A stretch of DNA of 64,000 bases from Zhongshania aliphaticivorans (lineage in GTDB: Bacteria > Pseudomonadota > Gammaproteobacteria > Pseudomonadales > Spongiibacteraceae), in contig NZ_CP014544.1 in the NCBI RefSeq assembly GCF_001586255.1, forward strand, positions 2,387,501 through 2,451,500, written 5' to 3'. The notes beneath the pieces are model-generated. The model was not told the DNA's origin. It made no database searches and saw only the letters and a list, made by a program, of their open reading frames with translations. A program made the position numbers and the translations under genes. This document shows positions 1-11,135 of this stretch, piece after piece. Position 1 is the first letter of the stretch, and each line of letters opens with the position of its first letter.

Positions 1-261
1 TCCTATAGCTGTCTCAGACATTGATAAATTGGGAACATAGGCTTGAAGATCTTCTATTTTATCAATGCCCGCCTCAGCCATTTTTTCACCAGACACTGCA
101 TTTACCGACACCGGCACGTCTTGCAAACTTTCGGTACGCAAGGTGGCCGTAACCAGCACTTCTTCGAGTGCAGGTGCGGCAAATACTGCAGTATTTGTAC
201 AAAGCCCCACAGCAATGGCCAAAGGCACTAAATGGCGGTTTGATTTTGAGTGCTTTTTCAT
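1..261 (-). CDS. TonB-dependent receptor, N-terminal fragment
   Basis: This is the first 87 codons of a minus-strand gene that runs off the left edge. The reading starts at an ATG at 261 preceded by GGGAGAG. It gives a signal peptide of about 30 residues (KK..., hydrophobic core, AVFAAPA), then EEVLVTATLRTESLQDVPVS, and then a stretch on gene products reaching LQAYVPN. The EEVxVTA.R.E.LQDVPVS pattern is the TonB box and start of the plug domain seen in outer-membrane TonB-dependent receptors of the large gammaproteobacterial group with many paralogues. The substrate cannot be told because the barrel is outside the window. Confidence 0.88.
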   Translation of the reverse strand, partial: MKKHSKSNRHLVPLAIAVGLCTNTAVFAAPALEEVLVTATLRTESLQDVPVSVNAVSGEKMAEAGIDKIEDLQAYVPNLSMSETAIG

Positions 262-466
262 CAACGTCTCTCCCAAAGAGATTTATTGTAATTATTTCCG
301 CTCCATTAGCGGTGCACCATCAGCGCACATATAGGGGCTAATACACAGTCTAGTCGGGAATCCGGTAATGTAAAATGTGAATAACCCCTATAAGCGCCAC
401 TGAATGGCACAAGACATGCTATGAATAGTAGTAGCGCTTAGATCAGGGATATCGGCAGGAAATTGG

Positions 467-940
467 CTAAAAAACACCGAGTGCGAGACCAGCAGCAAAG
501 CCCGCCCCCAATTCTTCAGCTTGCTGAAAGGCCTCCGCGTTAGGCTCGCCGTGGCAGATAATCGCTTCAGTGACACTGCGCCACGCATAACCTTTTGCTA
601 TCCGCTGCCATTGTCGCAAGGCATTGCTGCCGTCGTTGCCACTGCAAATAAATACGCCGTATGGCCGGATAAGCTCCCGCGCCAGTACCGGGTAAAAGCT
701 TCGGTCAAAAAAATCCTTCATTCCGCCGGCTAGCGCACCAAAGTTTTCCGGCATAAATAATAAAAGACCGTCGCACCACATGATGTCGCGAGTGCCAGCC
801 TCGGCAGCGCGGAGTAGCCGAGTTTCAAGCTCAGGCTCTGCCCTTATGGCCGCGTCATGGGCGGCATAAGCCAGGCGCTCATTCCTACCCGACTGGCTGT
901 GATATACAATCAACAGGTGTTTGGATCTGGCATCAGCCAC
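467..940 (-). CDS. flavodoxin-like / NAD(P)H-dependent oxidoreductase family protein
   Basis: About 157 residues with a flavodoxin fold: a strand LLIVYHSQSGRN (FMN phosphate loop) near the N-terminus, a CDGLLLFMPENFGALAGGMKDF segment resembling the flavin loop of WrbA/flavodoxin-like proteins, and YGVFICSGNDGSNA further on. Cytoplasmic redox function is inferred from the fold; no partner is visible. I chose the GTG at 940 because AAGGGA sits 6 nt upstream; a TTG at 946 would have no spacing. It is divergent from the glyoxalase gene. Confidence 0.7.
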   Translation of the reverse strand: MADARSKHLLIVYHSQSGRNERLAYAAHDAAIRAEPELETRLLRAAEAGTRDIMWCDGLLLFMPENFGALAGGMKDFFDRSFYPVLARELIRPYGVFICSGNDGSNALRQWQRIAKGYAWRSVTEAIICHGEPNAEAFQQAEELGAGFAAGLALGVF

Positions 941-1019
941 AAGCAATCCCTTAAATACAAGCTAAGCATTAATGAAAAAAGCGCGACAAACGCCAATGTA
1001 AAACCAAGGAAATAACGCC

Positions 1020-1460
1020 ATGAAATTTTTACACACAATGATTCGGGTGAAAAATCTCGACGCGTCATTGCATTTTTATTGTGAGCTACTCGGCCTCAAA
1101 GAGGTTCGCCGCTACGATAATGAAAAAGGGCGTTTCAGCCTCATATTTCTCGCGGCACCTAATGATTTTGAAACGGCGCAGAAAACCCAGGCACCGACTA
1201 TCGAGCTTACTTATAACTGGGACCCAGAGGATTATCAAGGTGGCCGCAATTTTGGTCACCTCGCTTTTCTCGTCGATAATATCTACGAAAGCTGCAAGAC
1301 CCTGCAGGACGGCGGCGTCACCATAAACCGCCCGCCAAGAGATGGCCACATGGCTTTTGTACGCTCACCGGACAACATCTCCATTGAATTATTACAGCGC
1401 GGCGACGCACTGCCACCCCAGGAACCGTGGCTATCGCTAGCAAATTGCGGCGAATGGTGA
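1020..1460 (+). CDS. gloA: lactoylglutathione lyase (glyoxalase I), VOC family
   Basis: The 146-residue protein aligns along its length with E. coli GloA: MKFLHTMIRVKNLDASLHFY, IELTYNW and NFGHLAF blocks. The four metal ligands expected in GloA are present as H5, E62, H80 and E123. It should convert the hemithioacetal of methylglyoxal and glutathione to S-lactoylglutathione in the cytosol. The C-terminus carries about 10 extra residues compared with GloA. It is convergent with the lipoprotein gene, whose stop lies 4 bp beyond. Confidence 0.86.
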   Translation: MKFLHTMIRVKNLDASLHFYCELLGLKEVRRYDNEKGRFSLIFLAAPNDFETAQKTQAPTIELTYNWDPEDYQGGRNFGHLAFLVDNIYESCKTLQDGGVTINRPPRDGHMAFVRSPDNISIELLQRGDALPPQEPWLSLANCGEW

Positions 1461-1464
1461 GCAC

Positions 1465-4094
<2,630 letters not shown>

Positions 4095-4135
4095 TCATGA
4101 CGCCGTTGTTATAGTAGACTGCGCATCAGCCACCC

Positions 4136-5080
4136 TTACATAAGGGTAAGCTGACGGCGCTCAAAATCGCGAATTCGCTGTTTATAATGTTCAAGAGTCT
4201 GCTTGGTTGCGACACTGTGGGTCTGATCGCGCAGCTCCCCTTCTAGATTTTTTACCAGGCAGCGGGCAGTTTCAACCATTGCCTCATAGGCTTTCATGCT
4301 ATCTGCCGGGCCGGGAAGATGCATAAAAAAGACCACACCTGGAGTGCTGAACTCATCTATTTCATCCAAATCAAAATTGCCGGGTTCTACCAAATTTGCC
4401 ACGCTAAATTGAATTTGGCCACTGCCATCGGCATTTTCATAGCGGTGAAAAATATTCATTTTGCCGTAGCGAACATCACAGGCCATCAAAATCTGCAACA
4501 AATCATTGCCTTTAAAGGGCTTACCCGTCGGCGACATGACATTGAGCACAATCAACTCTTGATGCGCTGACGGCGCTGCCTGCGCCGACTTTAACGATGC
4601 AGCTTCTTTCTCTGGCCGACGCTCAGCACTTGCCGCCAGCGGCTTGGCTTCGCTGCGCTCAGGCTGGACTAATTCTTCGTCATCACCTAGCTCACCACGC
4701 CAACCCGCATCTACATCGTGAAGATCGTCGCCGTCATCGACAACATTCCTCGCGTATTCCTCGGCGGGGTCGCGAAATAAAATATCATCGTCGTCATCTG
4801 CTGCCGCACTTACAGGCGGCTCTTTACGCGCTGCCGCTGTGCTCGTCGTCGGCGCCCGTTTTACATGCAAGCTTGGCTGTTCGCGAACCGCGATAACACG
4901 TGCTGAGCCGCCGGGCAGTTCCGGGTTGACCAAATCGTCATCCACTTCACTGCGCGCCTTTGGCGTTAAGCGTATGGTATCACTGCGGTCTTTGTGCATC
5001 CGCCGATAGCCATCTAGCAATACTGCCAGCGCGAGCAGTGAGCCAATTATAATTAACCAATCTCTGACACTGAGGTCCAT
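4136..5080 (-). CDS. zipA: cell division protein ZipA
   Basis: 314 residues: a short N-terminal membrane anchor (DWLIIIGSLLALAVLLDGYRR), a long charged and Ala/Pro/Asp-rich linker (about residues 30-175), and a C-terminal FtsZ-binding domain from about 178 (ELIVLNVMSPTGKPFKGNDL ... FSVANLVEPGNFDLDEIDEF). ZipA tethers FtsZ to the inner membrane at the division site. The gene lies between smc and ligA, its usual neighbours. Confidence 0.95.
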   Translation of the reverse strand: MDLSVRDWLIIIGSLLALAVLLDGYRRMHKDRSDTIRLTPKARSEVDDDLVNPELPGGSARVIAVREQPSLHVKRAPTTSTAAARKEPPVSAAADDDDDILFRDPAEEYARNVVDDGDDLHDVDAGWRGELGDDEELVQPERSEAKPLAASAERRPEKEAASLKSAQAAPSAHQELIVLNVMSPTGKPFKGNDLLQILMACDVRYGKMNIFHRYENADGSGQIQFSVANLVEPGNFDLDEIDEFSTPGVVFFMHLPGPADSMKAYEAMVETARCLVKNLEGELRDQTHSVATKQTLEHYKQRIRDFERRQLTLM

Positions 5081-5224
5081 TATCTAGCCCTTTTTGGCCA
5101 TTACGACCGCATCCCCAATAATTCACTGTGGCCTTGGATAAAATTCTGACGCTATTGTTCCACGCGTTTTGCTAAATTTCCATGTTTTCGCAATTAACGC
5201 GGCACTATCGCATCCAAGCTTATC

Positions 5225-8200
5225 TTACATTGCCGCCATTTCCGCTGCTTTTTCCAAATCAACTGAAACCAAGCGCGAAACGCCGGGCTCGTGCATGGTC
5301 ACGCCCATGAGTTGATGCGCCATTTCCATGGCAATTTTATTGTGGCTAATATAAATAAATTGCACTTCCGAGGACATCTCTTTCACCATCCGCGAATAGC
5401 GACCAACGTTGGCATCATCGAGTGGCGCATCAACTTCGTCCAGCATACAAAACGGTGCAGGATTTAAGCGGAAAATCGAAAATACGAGCGCGATTGCCGT
5501 CAGTGCTTTTTCACCACCTGAAAGCAAATGAATGGTGCTATTACGCTTACCCGGTGGCCGCGCCATGATCGAAATCCCGGTGTTGAGCAAGTCATCCCCG
5601 GTCATTTCCAGCGAGGCACTACCACCGCCAAAAACCTTGGGAAACAGATCTTGTAAGCCAGCATTAACGCGGTCGAAGGTTTCTTTAAAACGATTGCGGG
5701 TTTCTTTGTCGATACGGCGAATAGCCGCCTCCAAGGTTTCCAGCGCCTGCTCCAAATCTGCATTTTGCGCATCGAGGTAGTTTTTACGCTCCGACTGCTG
5801 CTTATACTCTTCTATCGCCGCGAGATTGATTGGCCCCAGACGGGCAATACGCCTGCCGACCTGCTCCAGCGACTCCAGCCATTCCGCCTCGTTAGCGTTT
5901 TCTGGCAAGCTGTCGAGTACCGACTGCAAATTAAATTGCGCTTCCTGCAACTGATCTTGCAAACCCTTGCGGCGCACTTGCAGACCTTGATTATCGACCC
6001 GCGCCTGCTCTAAGCGGCTGCGCACTGTTTGCAAGCGCTGCTCGATCCCATGGCGCTTTTGCTCGTTTTCGCGCAGCTGATGATCAACAACTTCTAGGGC
6101 TCTGCGCGCTTGCGCCAACTCCTCTTCGACAGCAAGGCGCTGCTCTAAGCGTGACTCAAGCTCAATTTTTAAATCATCAATGGGCGCATCGTTGTCTTCT
6201 AAGGTCAGCGCTAATTGCTCGCGGCGCTCCTGCAATTGCGCCAGCTGTTCTTCGGTGCGGCCAATGTTCTGCAACACCGAGTCACGTTGAGTGCGCAGCG
6301 ATTGATAACGCATCGCCAACTGATGGGAGTGGTCTTTGGATTGCCGCGCCGTTTGACGAGCGGCATCCAATACGGTGCGGTTATTATCGCGTTCGCCCAA
6401 TAGGGCTTCGCGCTTACCGGAGTCTTGCTCCATTGCCTCAATCGCTTCTTGAAGCGTCATCCGCGCCTCGGCAACCGACTCCTGCTCCATCGCAAATTGA
6501 TTACGCAGCTCCTTGCCGTCATTTTCTAACTGCAAGCGCCGAGCACTCAGCTGCTCTACTTTGGCCTGCTGGGCACTTAACTTGGCTCGTAGCTCACTTA
6601 ATTTGCGATTGAACTGCTGCACATCGCGGTTGAAATTCTCGCGATCTTGCTCCTGCTTCTTCAATAATTCGCGATCCGTATCCAGCGCCGCAACAATGGC
6701 CTCGATACGGGCTTCGCTGTTGGCTATGCCTTCGCGCAAGTCTTGGAGATCTTGCTGGCGCTGCAGCACCCCGCCCTGGGCAGTATCACCACGACTAACC
6801 CGCAACCAATTACCCCCAAGCCACAAGCCCTCGGGAGTGATTACCGACTCGTGAGCCGCTAAATTGCCGCGCATCGCCAGCGCCGAACCAAGGTCGTCGG
6901 CGAGCTTAACCGTAGCCAAAATACCGGACAGCGCCGCATTGCCAGTGACTTTATCGGCCAGCGAGGCCCCAGAGCTAGCCTGCGCAGCTTTGTGCGGTTC
7001 AACAAAGGCCACACTGCCCTCGGCGAATCCCGCCAATAACTCGGCAACGCCATCAAGCGAATCAACACACAGTGCCTGCAACTGGTCGGCCAACACTGTT
7101 TCGACCGCCTGCTGCCACCGCTCGTCAACGTGCAATTGTTCGGCGAGCCGCGCTTGCTTATCGAGCCCGTGACTGGCCAACCACTGGCTGGTCGCCTTGT
7201 CGCCCTGCCCCAATGCCGCCTGCTGCAGCGCTTCCAGCGAGGCCATACGACCGCGCATACCCTGCAAATCGCTGCGGCGGCGATCTAATTCATCATTCGC
7301 CTGCTTAATGCGCTCTCGACATTCACTGATTTGCGGCAACAGCGCGGCGTGGCGCTCTTGAGCCGTCATTTCTTCCAGCTCACTCTCAGCCACTTCCTGC
7401 TGCAGTAGCTCAATGTCCTCGTCAACATCGGCAAGACTCAGCCCTTTGCGCTCGTGGTCAAGTTTTTCAACCCGCTCCTGTATGCGCTGCAAACTCAATT
7501 CAAGATGCTGAATACGCGACTGTTCAACCTCGGCGCGCTGACGTGGCCCAGCCGCTGCGTGGTTAAACTCATCCCAACGCTGCTGCCACGACTGCATGGC
7601 CTCCTCTGCGGCTGCCAGCGCCTCACTAGCGCCCTCTTCGCTGGCCTCGGTAAGCTCCAGCTCTGGCTCTATTTCTGCTATTTCTTCTTCCCATAGCGCA
7701 ATTTTTTCTTTGTCGCTATTGAGATGGCGAGTGGTTTCGGCAACGTTGCCAGCGACCTGCTGCAAATCTGCATCGAGCTGGCGACGGCGTTCTTGCTGAT
7801 GCTGAATAGCTTGCTCGGCCCGCGCGATTTCAGCGCCGATGCTGTAAAACCGGCCCTGAACTTCGTTGAAGGTGTCGTTTAACTGGCTGTGCTGATCTCG
7901 CGCCTGCTCAATACCGGTATTTAAGCCCACCTGCTCAGTCACGATCGCTTCGCGGTCGAGCTCTAGCTGGTTTATATCTTTTTCTTTGAGACTGGCTTGC
8001 TCATCAAGGGTCTTCCACTGCAAAACCTGAACTTGGGCCTTGAGTAGTCGCTCCTCTTTTTTGAACTCAGTGTATTTTTCTGCCGAGGCCGCCTGACGCT
8101 GCAAATGCTGCAGCTGGCGCTCTAGCTCATCGCGCAAGTCGGTAAGCCGTTCGAGGTTTTCTTGGGTGCGACGCATGCGGCTTTCGGTTTCGCGGCGGCG

Positions 8201-8725
8201 TTCTTTGTATTTGGAAATACCCGCGGCTTCTTCAATAAACACCCGCAATTCTTCCGGCTTAGACTCAATAAGCCGCGAAATCATACCCTGCTCAATAATG
8301 GCGTAGCTGCGTGGCCCTAAACCCGTGCCTAAGAAGATATCGGTAATATCACGGCGACGGCATTTACTGCCGTTTAAATAATACTCAGACAGTCCTTCGC
8401 GGGTGACTTTACGGCGAATGGCTATTTCATTGTACGCTGCGTACTCGCCGCCCAATTTTTTATCGGTGTTATCAAAAACCAACTCGATAGTAGCTTGGCC
8501 GACCGGCTTGCGATTGACCGAGCCGTTAAAGATAACGTCCGTCATAGACTCGCCACGGAGGTTTTTAGCCGAGCTTTCGCCCATCACCCAGCGCACTGCG
8601 TCGATGATATTTGATTTGCCACAGCCATTTGGGCCGACAACGGCCGACAAATTAGTCGGAAAATGAACCGTTGTGGGGTCTACAAAAGATTTAAACCCAG
8701 CCAACTTAATACTTTTTAGACGCAT
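5225..8725 (-). CDS. smc: chromosome segregation protein SMC
   Basis: 1166 residues with the full SMC plan. The N-terminal head has Walker A GPNGCGKSN at about 32-40. Two very long coiled coils flank a hinge at about 510-670, followed by the C-terminal head with signature LSGGEKALTA and Walker B FCMLDEVDAPLDD. It forms an ATP-driven dimer that compacts and segregates the chromosome. This lineage uses SMC, not MukB, which argues against an enteric host. scpA and scpB are not nearby. Confidence 0.97.
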   Translation of the reverse strand: MRLKSIKLAGFKSFVDPTTVHFPTNLSAVVGPNGCGKSNIIDAVRWVMGESSAKNLRGESMTDVIFNGSVNRKPVGQATIELVFDNTDKKLGGEYAAYNEIAIRRKVTREGLSEYYLNGSKCRRRDITDIFLGTGLGPRSYAIIEQGMISRLIESKPEELRVFIEEAAGISKYKERRRETESRMRRTQENLERLTDLRDELERQLQHLQRQAASAEKYTEFKKEERLLKAQVQVLQWKTLDEQASLKEKDINQLELDREAIVTEQVGLNTGIEQARDQHSQLNDTFNEVQGRFYSIGAEIARAEQAIQHQQERRRQLDADLQQVAGNVAETTRHLNSDKEKIALWEEEIAEIEPELELTEASEEGASEALAAAEEAMQSWQQRWDEFNHAAAGPRQRAEVEQSRIQHLELSLQRIQERVEKLDHERKGLSLADVDEDIELLQQEVAESELEEMTAQERHAALLPQISECRERIKQANDELDRRRSDLQGMRGRMASLEALQQAALGQGDKATSQWLASHGLDKQARLAEQLHVDERWQQAVETVLADQLQALCVDSLDGVAELLAGFAEGSVAFVEPHKAAQASSGASLADKVTGNAALSGILATVKLADDLGSALAMRGNLAAHESVITPEGLWLGGNWLRVSRGDTAQGGVLQRQQDLQDLREGIANSEARIEAIVAALDTDRELLKKQEQDRENFNRDVQQFNRKLSELRAKLSAQQAKVEQLSARRLQLENDGKELRNQFAMEQESVAEARMTLQEAIEAMEQDSGKREALLGERDNNRTVLDAARQTARQSKDHSHQLAMRYQSLRTQRDSVLQNIGRTEEQLAQLQERREQLALTLEDNDAPIDDLKIELESRLEQRLAVEEELAQARRALEVVDHQLRENEQKRHGIEQRLQTVRSRLEQARVDNQGLQVRRKGLQDQLQEAQFNLQSVLDSLPENANEAEWLESLEQVGRRIARLGPINLAAIEEYKQQSERKNYLDAQNADLEQALETLEAAIRRIDKETRNRFKETFDRVNAGLQDLFPKVFGGGSASLEMTGDDLLNTGISIMARPPGKRNSTIHLLSGGEKALTAIALVFSIFRLNPAPFCMLDEVDAPLDDANVGRYSRMVKEMSSEVQFIYISHNKIAMEMAHQLMGVTMHEPGVSRLVSVDLEKAAEMAAM

Positions 8726-8841
8726 AAACCAATAACCAAAATATGAAGCCCTTGCCTGCCGCTGAGTTTTTATCGTTTTCGGGGCAAACGCGGAATAAAT
8801 TTGCGCAAAGCGCGATTATAGCGGTCATAGCGAGGACTAAC

Positions 8842-8874
8842 AGTAGAAATTCCGACTTTGCGGGAATTTCTACT
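8842..8874 (-). terminator. 12-bp hairpin at the 3' end of the ccm operon
   Basis: AGTAGAAATTCC (8842-8853) and GGAATTTCTACT (8863-8874) form a perfect 12-bp stem with a 9-nt loop. The ccmI stop codon lies inside the stem. There is no T-run after it on the minus strand, so it may protect the 3' end or act as an imperfect terminator. Confidence 0.4.
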
Positions 8875-10087
8875 TGGCGGCCTGTATTGCGTTGATCGTC
8901 AAGGCGATCGCGCTCGCCTCCGCGTCGGCCTTAAGGCTTACCGGCTCGGCGAGCCAGTCGCCAGCACGCCGAATGGCGGTGCCCGCTAAACTGATGTGGG
9001 CGGACACCACTAATTCAGGAAAATCGGCCAATACCTTACCTTGGCGAATAACATCACTGTCGGTCAAATACACTGTTACCGGCCATTTTTGCTCTGATGC
9101 AGCAGAAAGCGGCAAGCGCATTGCCGCCACCGGCATGGGCGAGCCATCTGCACTTTTAGCCACCACAAACAACACCCCAGCAGGTGTCGGCCCCAAGTCG
9201 GCATTCACCGTCACGATCACCGCCAGCCCCTCTAATTCACCATCCGCCATGGCGAGACGTTTGGACTCGGCAATACCACCGGCGATCACCCCAGCTTCGG
9301 CAGAGTTTGGCGGCAATACCTGCAACAAGCTCTGCCAATATTTTAATGCCTCGCTATAGCGCCCAGCCGCGAAGGCGTCAATTCCCAAGACTCCCAATGC
9401 CGTTGCCTGCTGGGGGTTAATCGCGAATGCCCTATTGAGCAAGGCTTGGGTTTGCTCGTCTACTTGACGTCCATTAAGCAAATAACGCGCCTGCGCCAAC
9501 TGCGCCAGCACATCGGCATCATTCGGATACAAAGCCTCAAGCCGCTGATAGTAAGGCAGTGCACCGGCAAAATCGCCTTGCTGGCGAAACAAGGTCGCCA
9601 TCATCACCAAATGTTCACCACTCTCTGGGCGACGTGCCAATATATCGGCAACAAGGTCTTGATAGCGCTGCCACCGCGCCTCATCGATACCTTGCTCAAC
9701 AATCTCGCGCTGCAAGCTCCGCAACTGCAAATCTAAGTGATAACCTAACTGACCATAAAGCAGTATCGCCAGCAGCGGCAGTGCCATGGCCAATATTACG
9801 ATCAATGAACGCTGTCCCACGCGCTGCTTGCTAGGCACCTCGGTAGCGGACTCCACCACCAACTGCCGATCCAGCTCACGAACAAGCTCTTGGTATTGAT
9901 TGTCTTCGATCAAACCAGCATCGCGGTCGGCAGCTAATTCCGCTTGGCGCTGGCGATAAAAGCTACGCTGGGCGCTGCGATGCAATTGATTATCGGCATC
10001 GGCAGGTGCATGACGGCGAATCGCCAGCAACACAAAAAAGGCGGCAACCACCAGTAGCAATGCTATTCCTAAATACAGCGCGATCAC
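8870..10087 (-). CDS. ccmI: cytochrome c biogenesis protein CcmI (CycH)
   Basis: 405 residues. Two transmembrane segments (residues 2-22 and about 97-116) flank a cytoplasmic loop with the typical QRSFYRQRQAELAADRDAGL pattern. A periplasmic TPR region follows (YYQRLEALYPNDADVLAQLAQARYLLNGR, then two more repeats), and a C-terminal domain like that of E. coli CcmH's C-terminal half. It presents apocytochrome c to the CcmF/CcmH haem ligation complex. It is the last gene of the ccm operon and overlaps ccmH by 4 nt. Confidence 0.92.
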   Translation of the reverse strand: MIALYLGIALLLVVAAFFVLLAIRRHAPADADNQLHRSAQRSFYRQRQAELAADRDAGLIEDNQYQELVRELDRQLVVESATEVPSKQRVGQRSLIVILAMALPLLAILLYGQLGYHLDLQLRSLQREIVEQGIDEARWQRYQDLVADILARRPESGEHLVMMATLFRQQGDFAGALPYYQRLEALYPNDADVLAQLAQARYLLNGRQVDEQTQALLNRAFAINPQQATALGVLGIDAFAAGRYSEALKYWQSLLQVLPPNSAEAGVIAGGIAESKRLAMADGELEGLAVIVTVNADLGPTPAGVLFVVAKSADGSPMPVAAMRLPLSAASEQKWPVTVYLTDSDVIRQGKVLADFPELVVSAHISLAGTAIRRAGDWLAEPVSLKADAEASAIALTINAIQAAK

Positions 10088-10575
10088 TTATTGTCCCCAT
10101 CTTTGCTCGCCGAGTTTTCCTCATCCAGCAAATCCTTTAGCTGCTGTTGCTCTGTTACCGACAGCGCCTCATCACTTGATAACTTAGGCTTAGCCCGCGT
10201 CGCCGCCATGCGCCACCACACAAACAAACCAAGCAACAATAAACCGAGTGGCGTCAACCACAAGACTGCCGTAGCGGCGTTAAACTGGGGCCGGTAAAGG
10301 ATAAAATCGCCGTAACGTGCCACCATATACTGGGTGATTTCAATATCAGATTTATCGTCCATAATCATCTGATGAATCTGACGACGTAAGTCTTTGGAAA
10401 TAGCCGAGTCTGAACCCGATAAATTTTGATTCTGGCATTTTGGGCAGCGCAACTCCTCAATAAAATGGTGGTAACGAGCGCGCTGCACATCAGTGTCAAA
10501 TTGATACGTTTCAATGACCCCATGCGCACTAAAGCTCAGCAAAATGAGCCAGCCTGCCAAGAGTAAACTCCTCAT
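10084..10575 (-). CDS. ccmH: cytochrome c maturation thiol reductase CcmH (CcmL)
   Basis: 163 residues: signal peptide, then the redox motif RCPKCQNQNLSGSDS, a three-helix periplasmic domain and one C-terminal transmembrane segment (AAVLWLTPLGLLLLGLFVWW). The LRCxxCQ motif reduces or resolves the disulfide of apocytochrome c before haem attachment. It overlaps both neighbours by 4 nt, which indicates translational coupling. Confidence 0.95.
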   Translation of the reverse strand: MRSLLLAGWLILLSFSAHGVIETYQFDTDVQRARYHHFIEELRCPKCQNQNLSGSDSAISKDLRRQIHQMIMDDKSDIEITQYMVARYGDFILYRPQFNAATAVLWLTPLGLLLLGLFVWWRMAATRAKPKLSSDEALSVTEQQQLKDLLDEENSASKDGDNK

Positions 10576-11135
10576 TGCTTAAGCTCCGCCGACGGCGCCG
10601 CCAAGCCTGCAATAAGTGGGGCAAACTCGCGACCCCATATAGCTTGATCTAGCGCACCCTGATAGCGAAAGCGAACGATGCCCGCCGCGTCTACCAAATA
10701 GGTTTCTGGCGCGCCGGTAACACCGAGATCCAAACCAAAATCACCGGCCTCATCAAAGAGCGTCGCCACATACGGATTGCCCTTCTCTGCCAGCCAACGC
10801 TGCGCCGCCTCGGCGTTATCTTTGTAATCGACGCTGACAATTTTGACACCCTGATCGGCAAGCGCAACGAGGAATGGATGCTCATAGTGACAAGTAGGGC
10901 ACCACGTCGCCCACACATTCAGTAAAAACCACTCACCTTGAATATCGCTGTTGGTGAGAGTTCGACCGTCCTCCAACGCAGGTAGGGAAAACGCGGGCAA
11001 CGGTCGATTGACCAATGCCGACGGCAAATCGGTCGGCGCGTATTCACCGCGCTGCACGCGGCGTTCAACACCAAAAAACATTGCCGCTAGCGCAACAAAC
11101 ACCAACAGGGGAATAAAGAGTTTAAGCCTTTGCAT
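10572..11135 (-). CDS. ccmG: thiol:disulfide oxidoreductase CcmG/DsbE
   Basis: 187 residues from the ATG at 11135, chosen because AAAGGGGA lies just upstream; an in-frame start at 11186 would lie further inside ccmF. There is an N-terminal membrane anchor, then a periplasmic thioredoxin fold with WATWCPTCHYEHP active site and the GVTGAPETYLVD cis-Pro segment. It keeps apocytochrome c and CcmH thiols reduced using electrons from DsbD/CcdA. The start overlaps the ccmF end by 14 nt. Confidence 0.94.
   Translation of the reverse strand: MQRLKLFIPLLVFVALAAMFFGVERRVQRGEYAPTDLPSALVNRPLPAFSLPALEDGRTLTNSDIQGEWFLLNVWATWCPTCHYEHPFLVALADQGVKIVSVDYKDNAEAAQRWLAEKGNPYVATLFDEAGDFGLDLGVTGAPETYLVDAAGIVRFRYQGALDQAIWGREFAPLIAGLAAPSAELKQ

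Noticed and set aside
6151-7308. Several long plus-strand open frames opposite smc
   Set aside because: They are antisense shadows of the GC-rich coiled-coil coding region; no RBS, no recognisable protein, and smc itself is intact.
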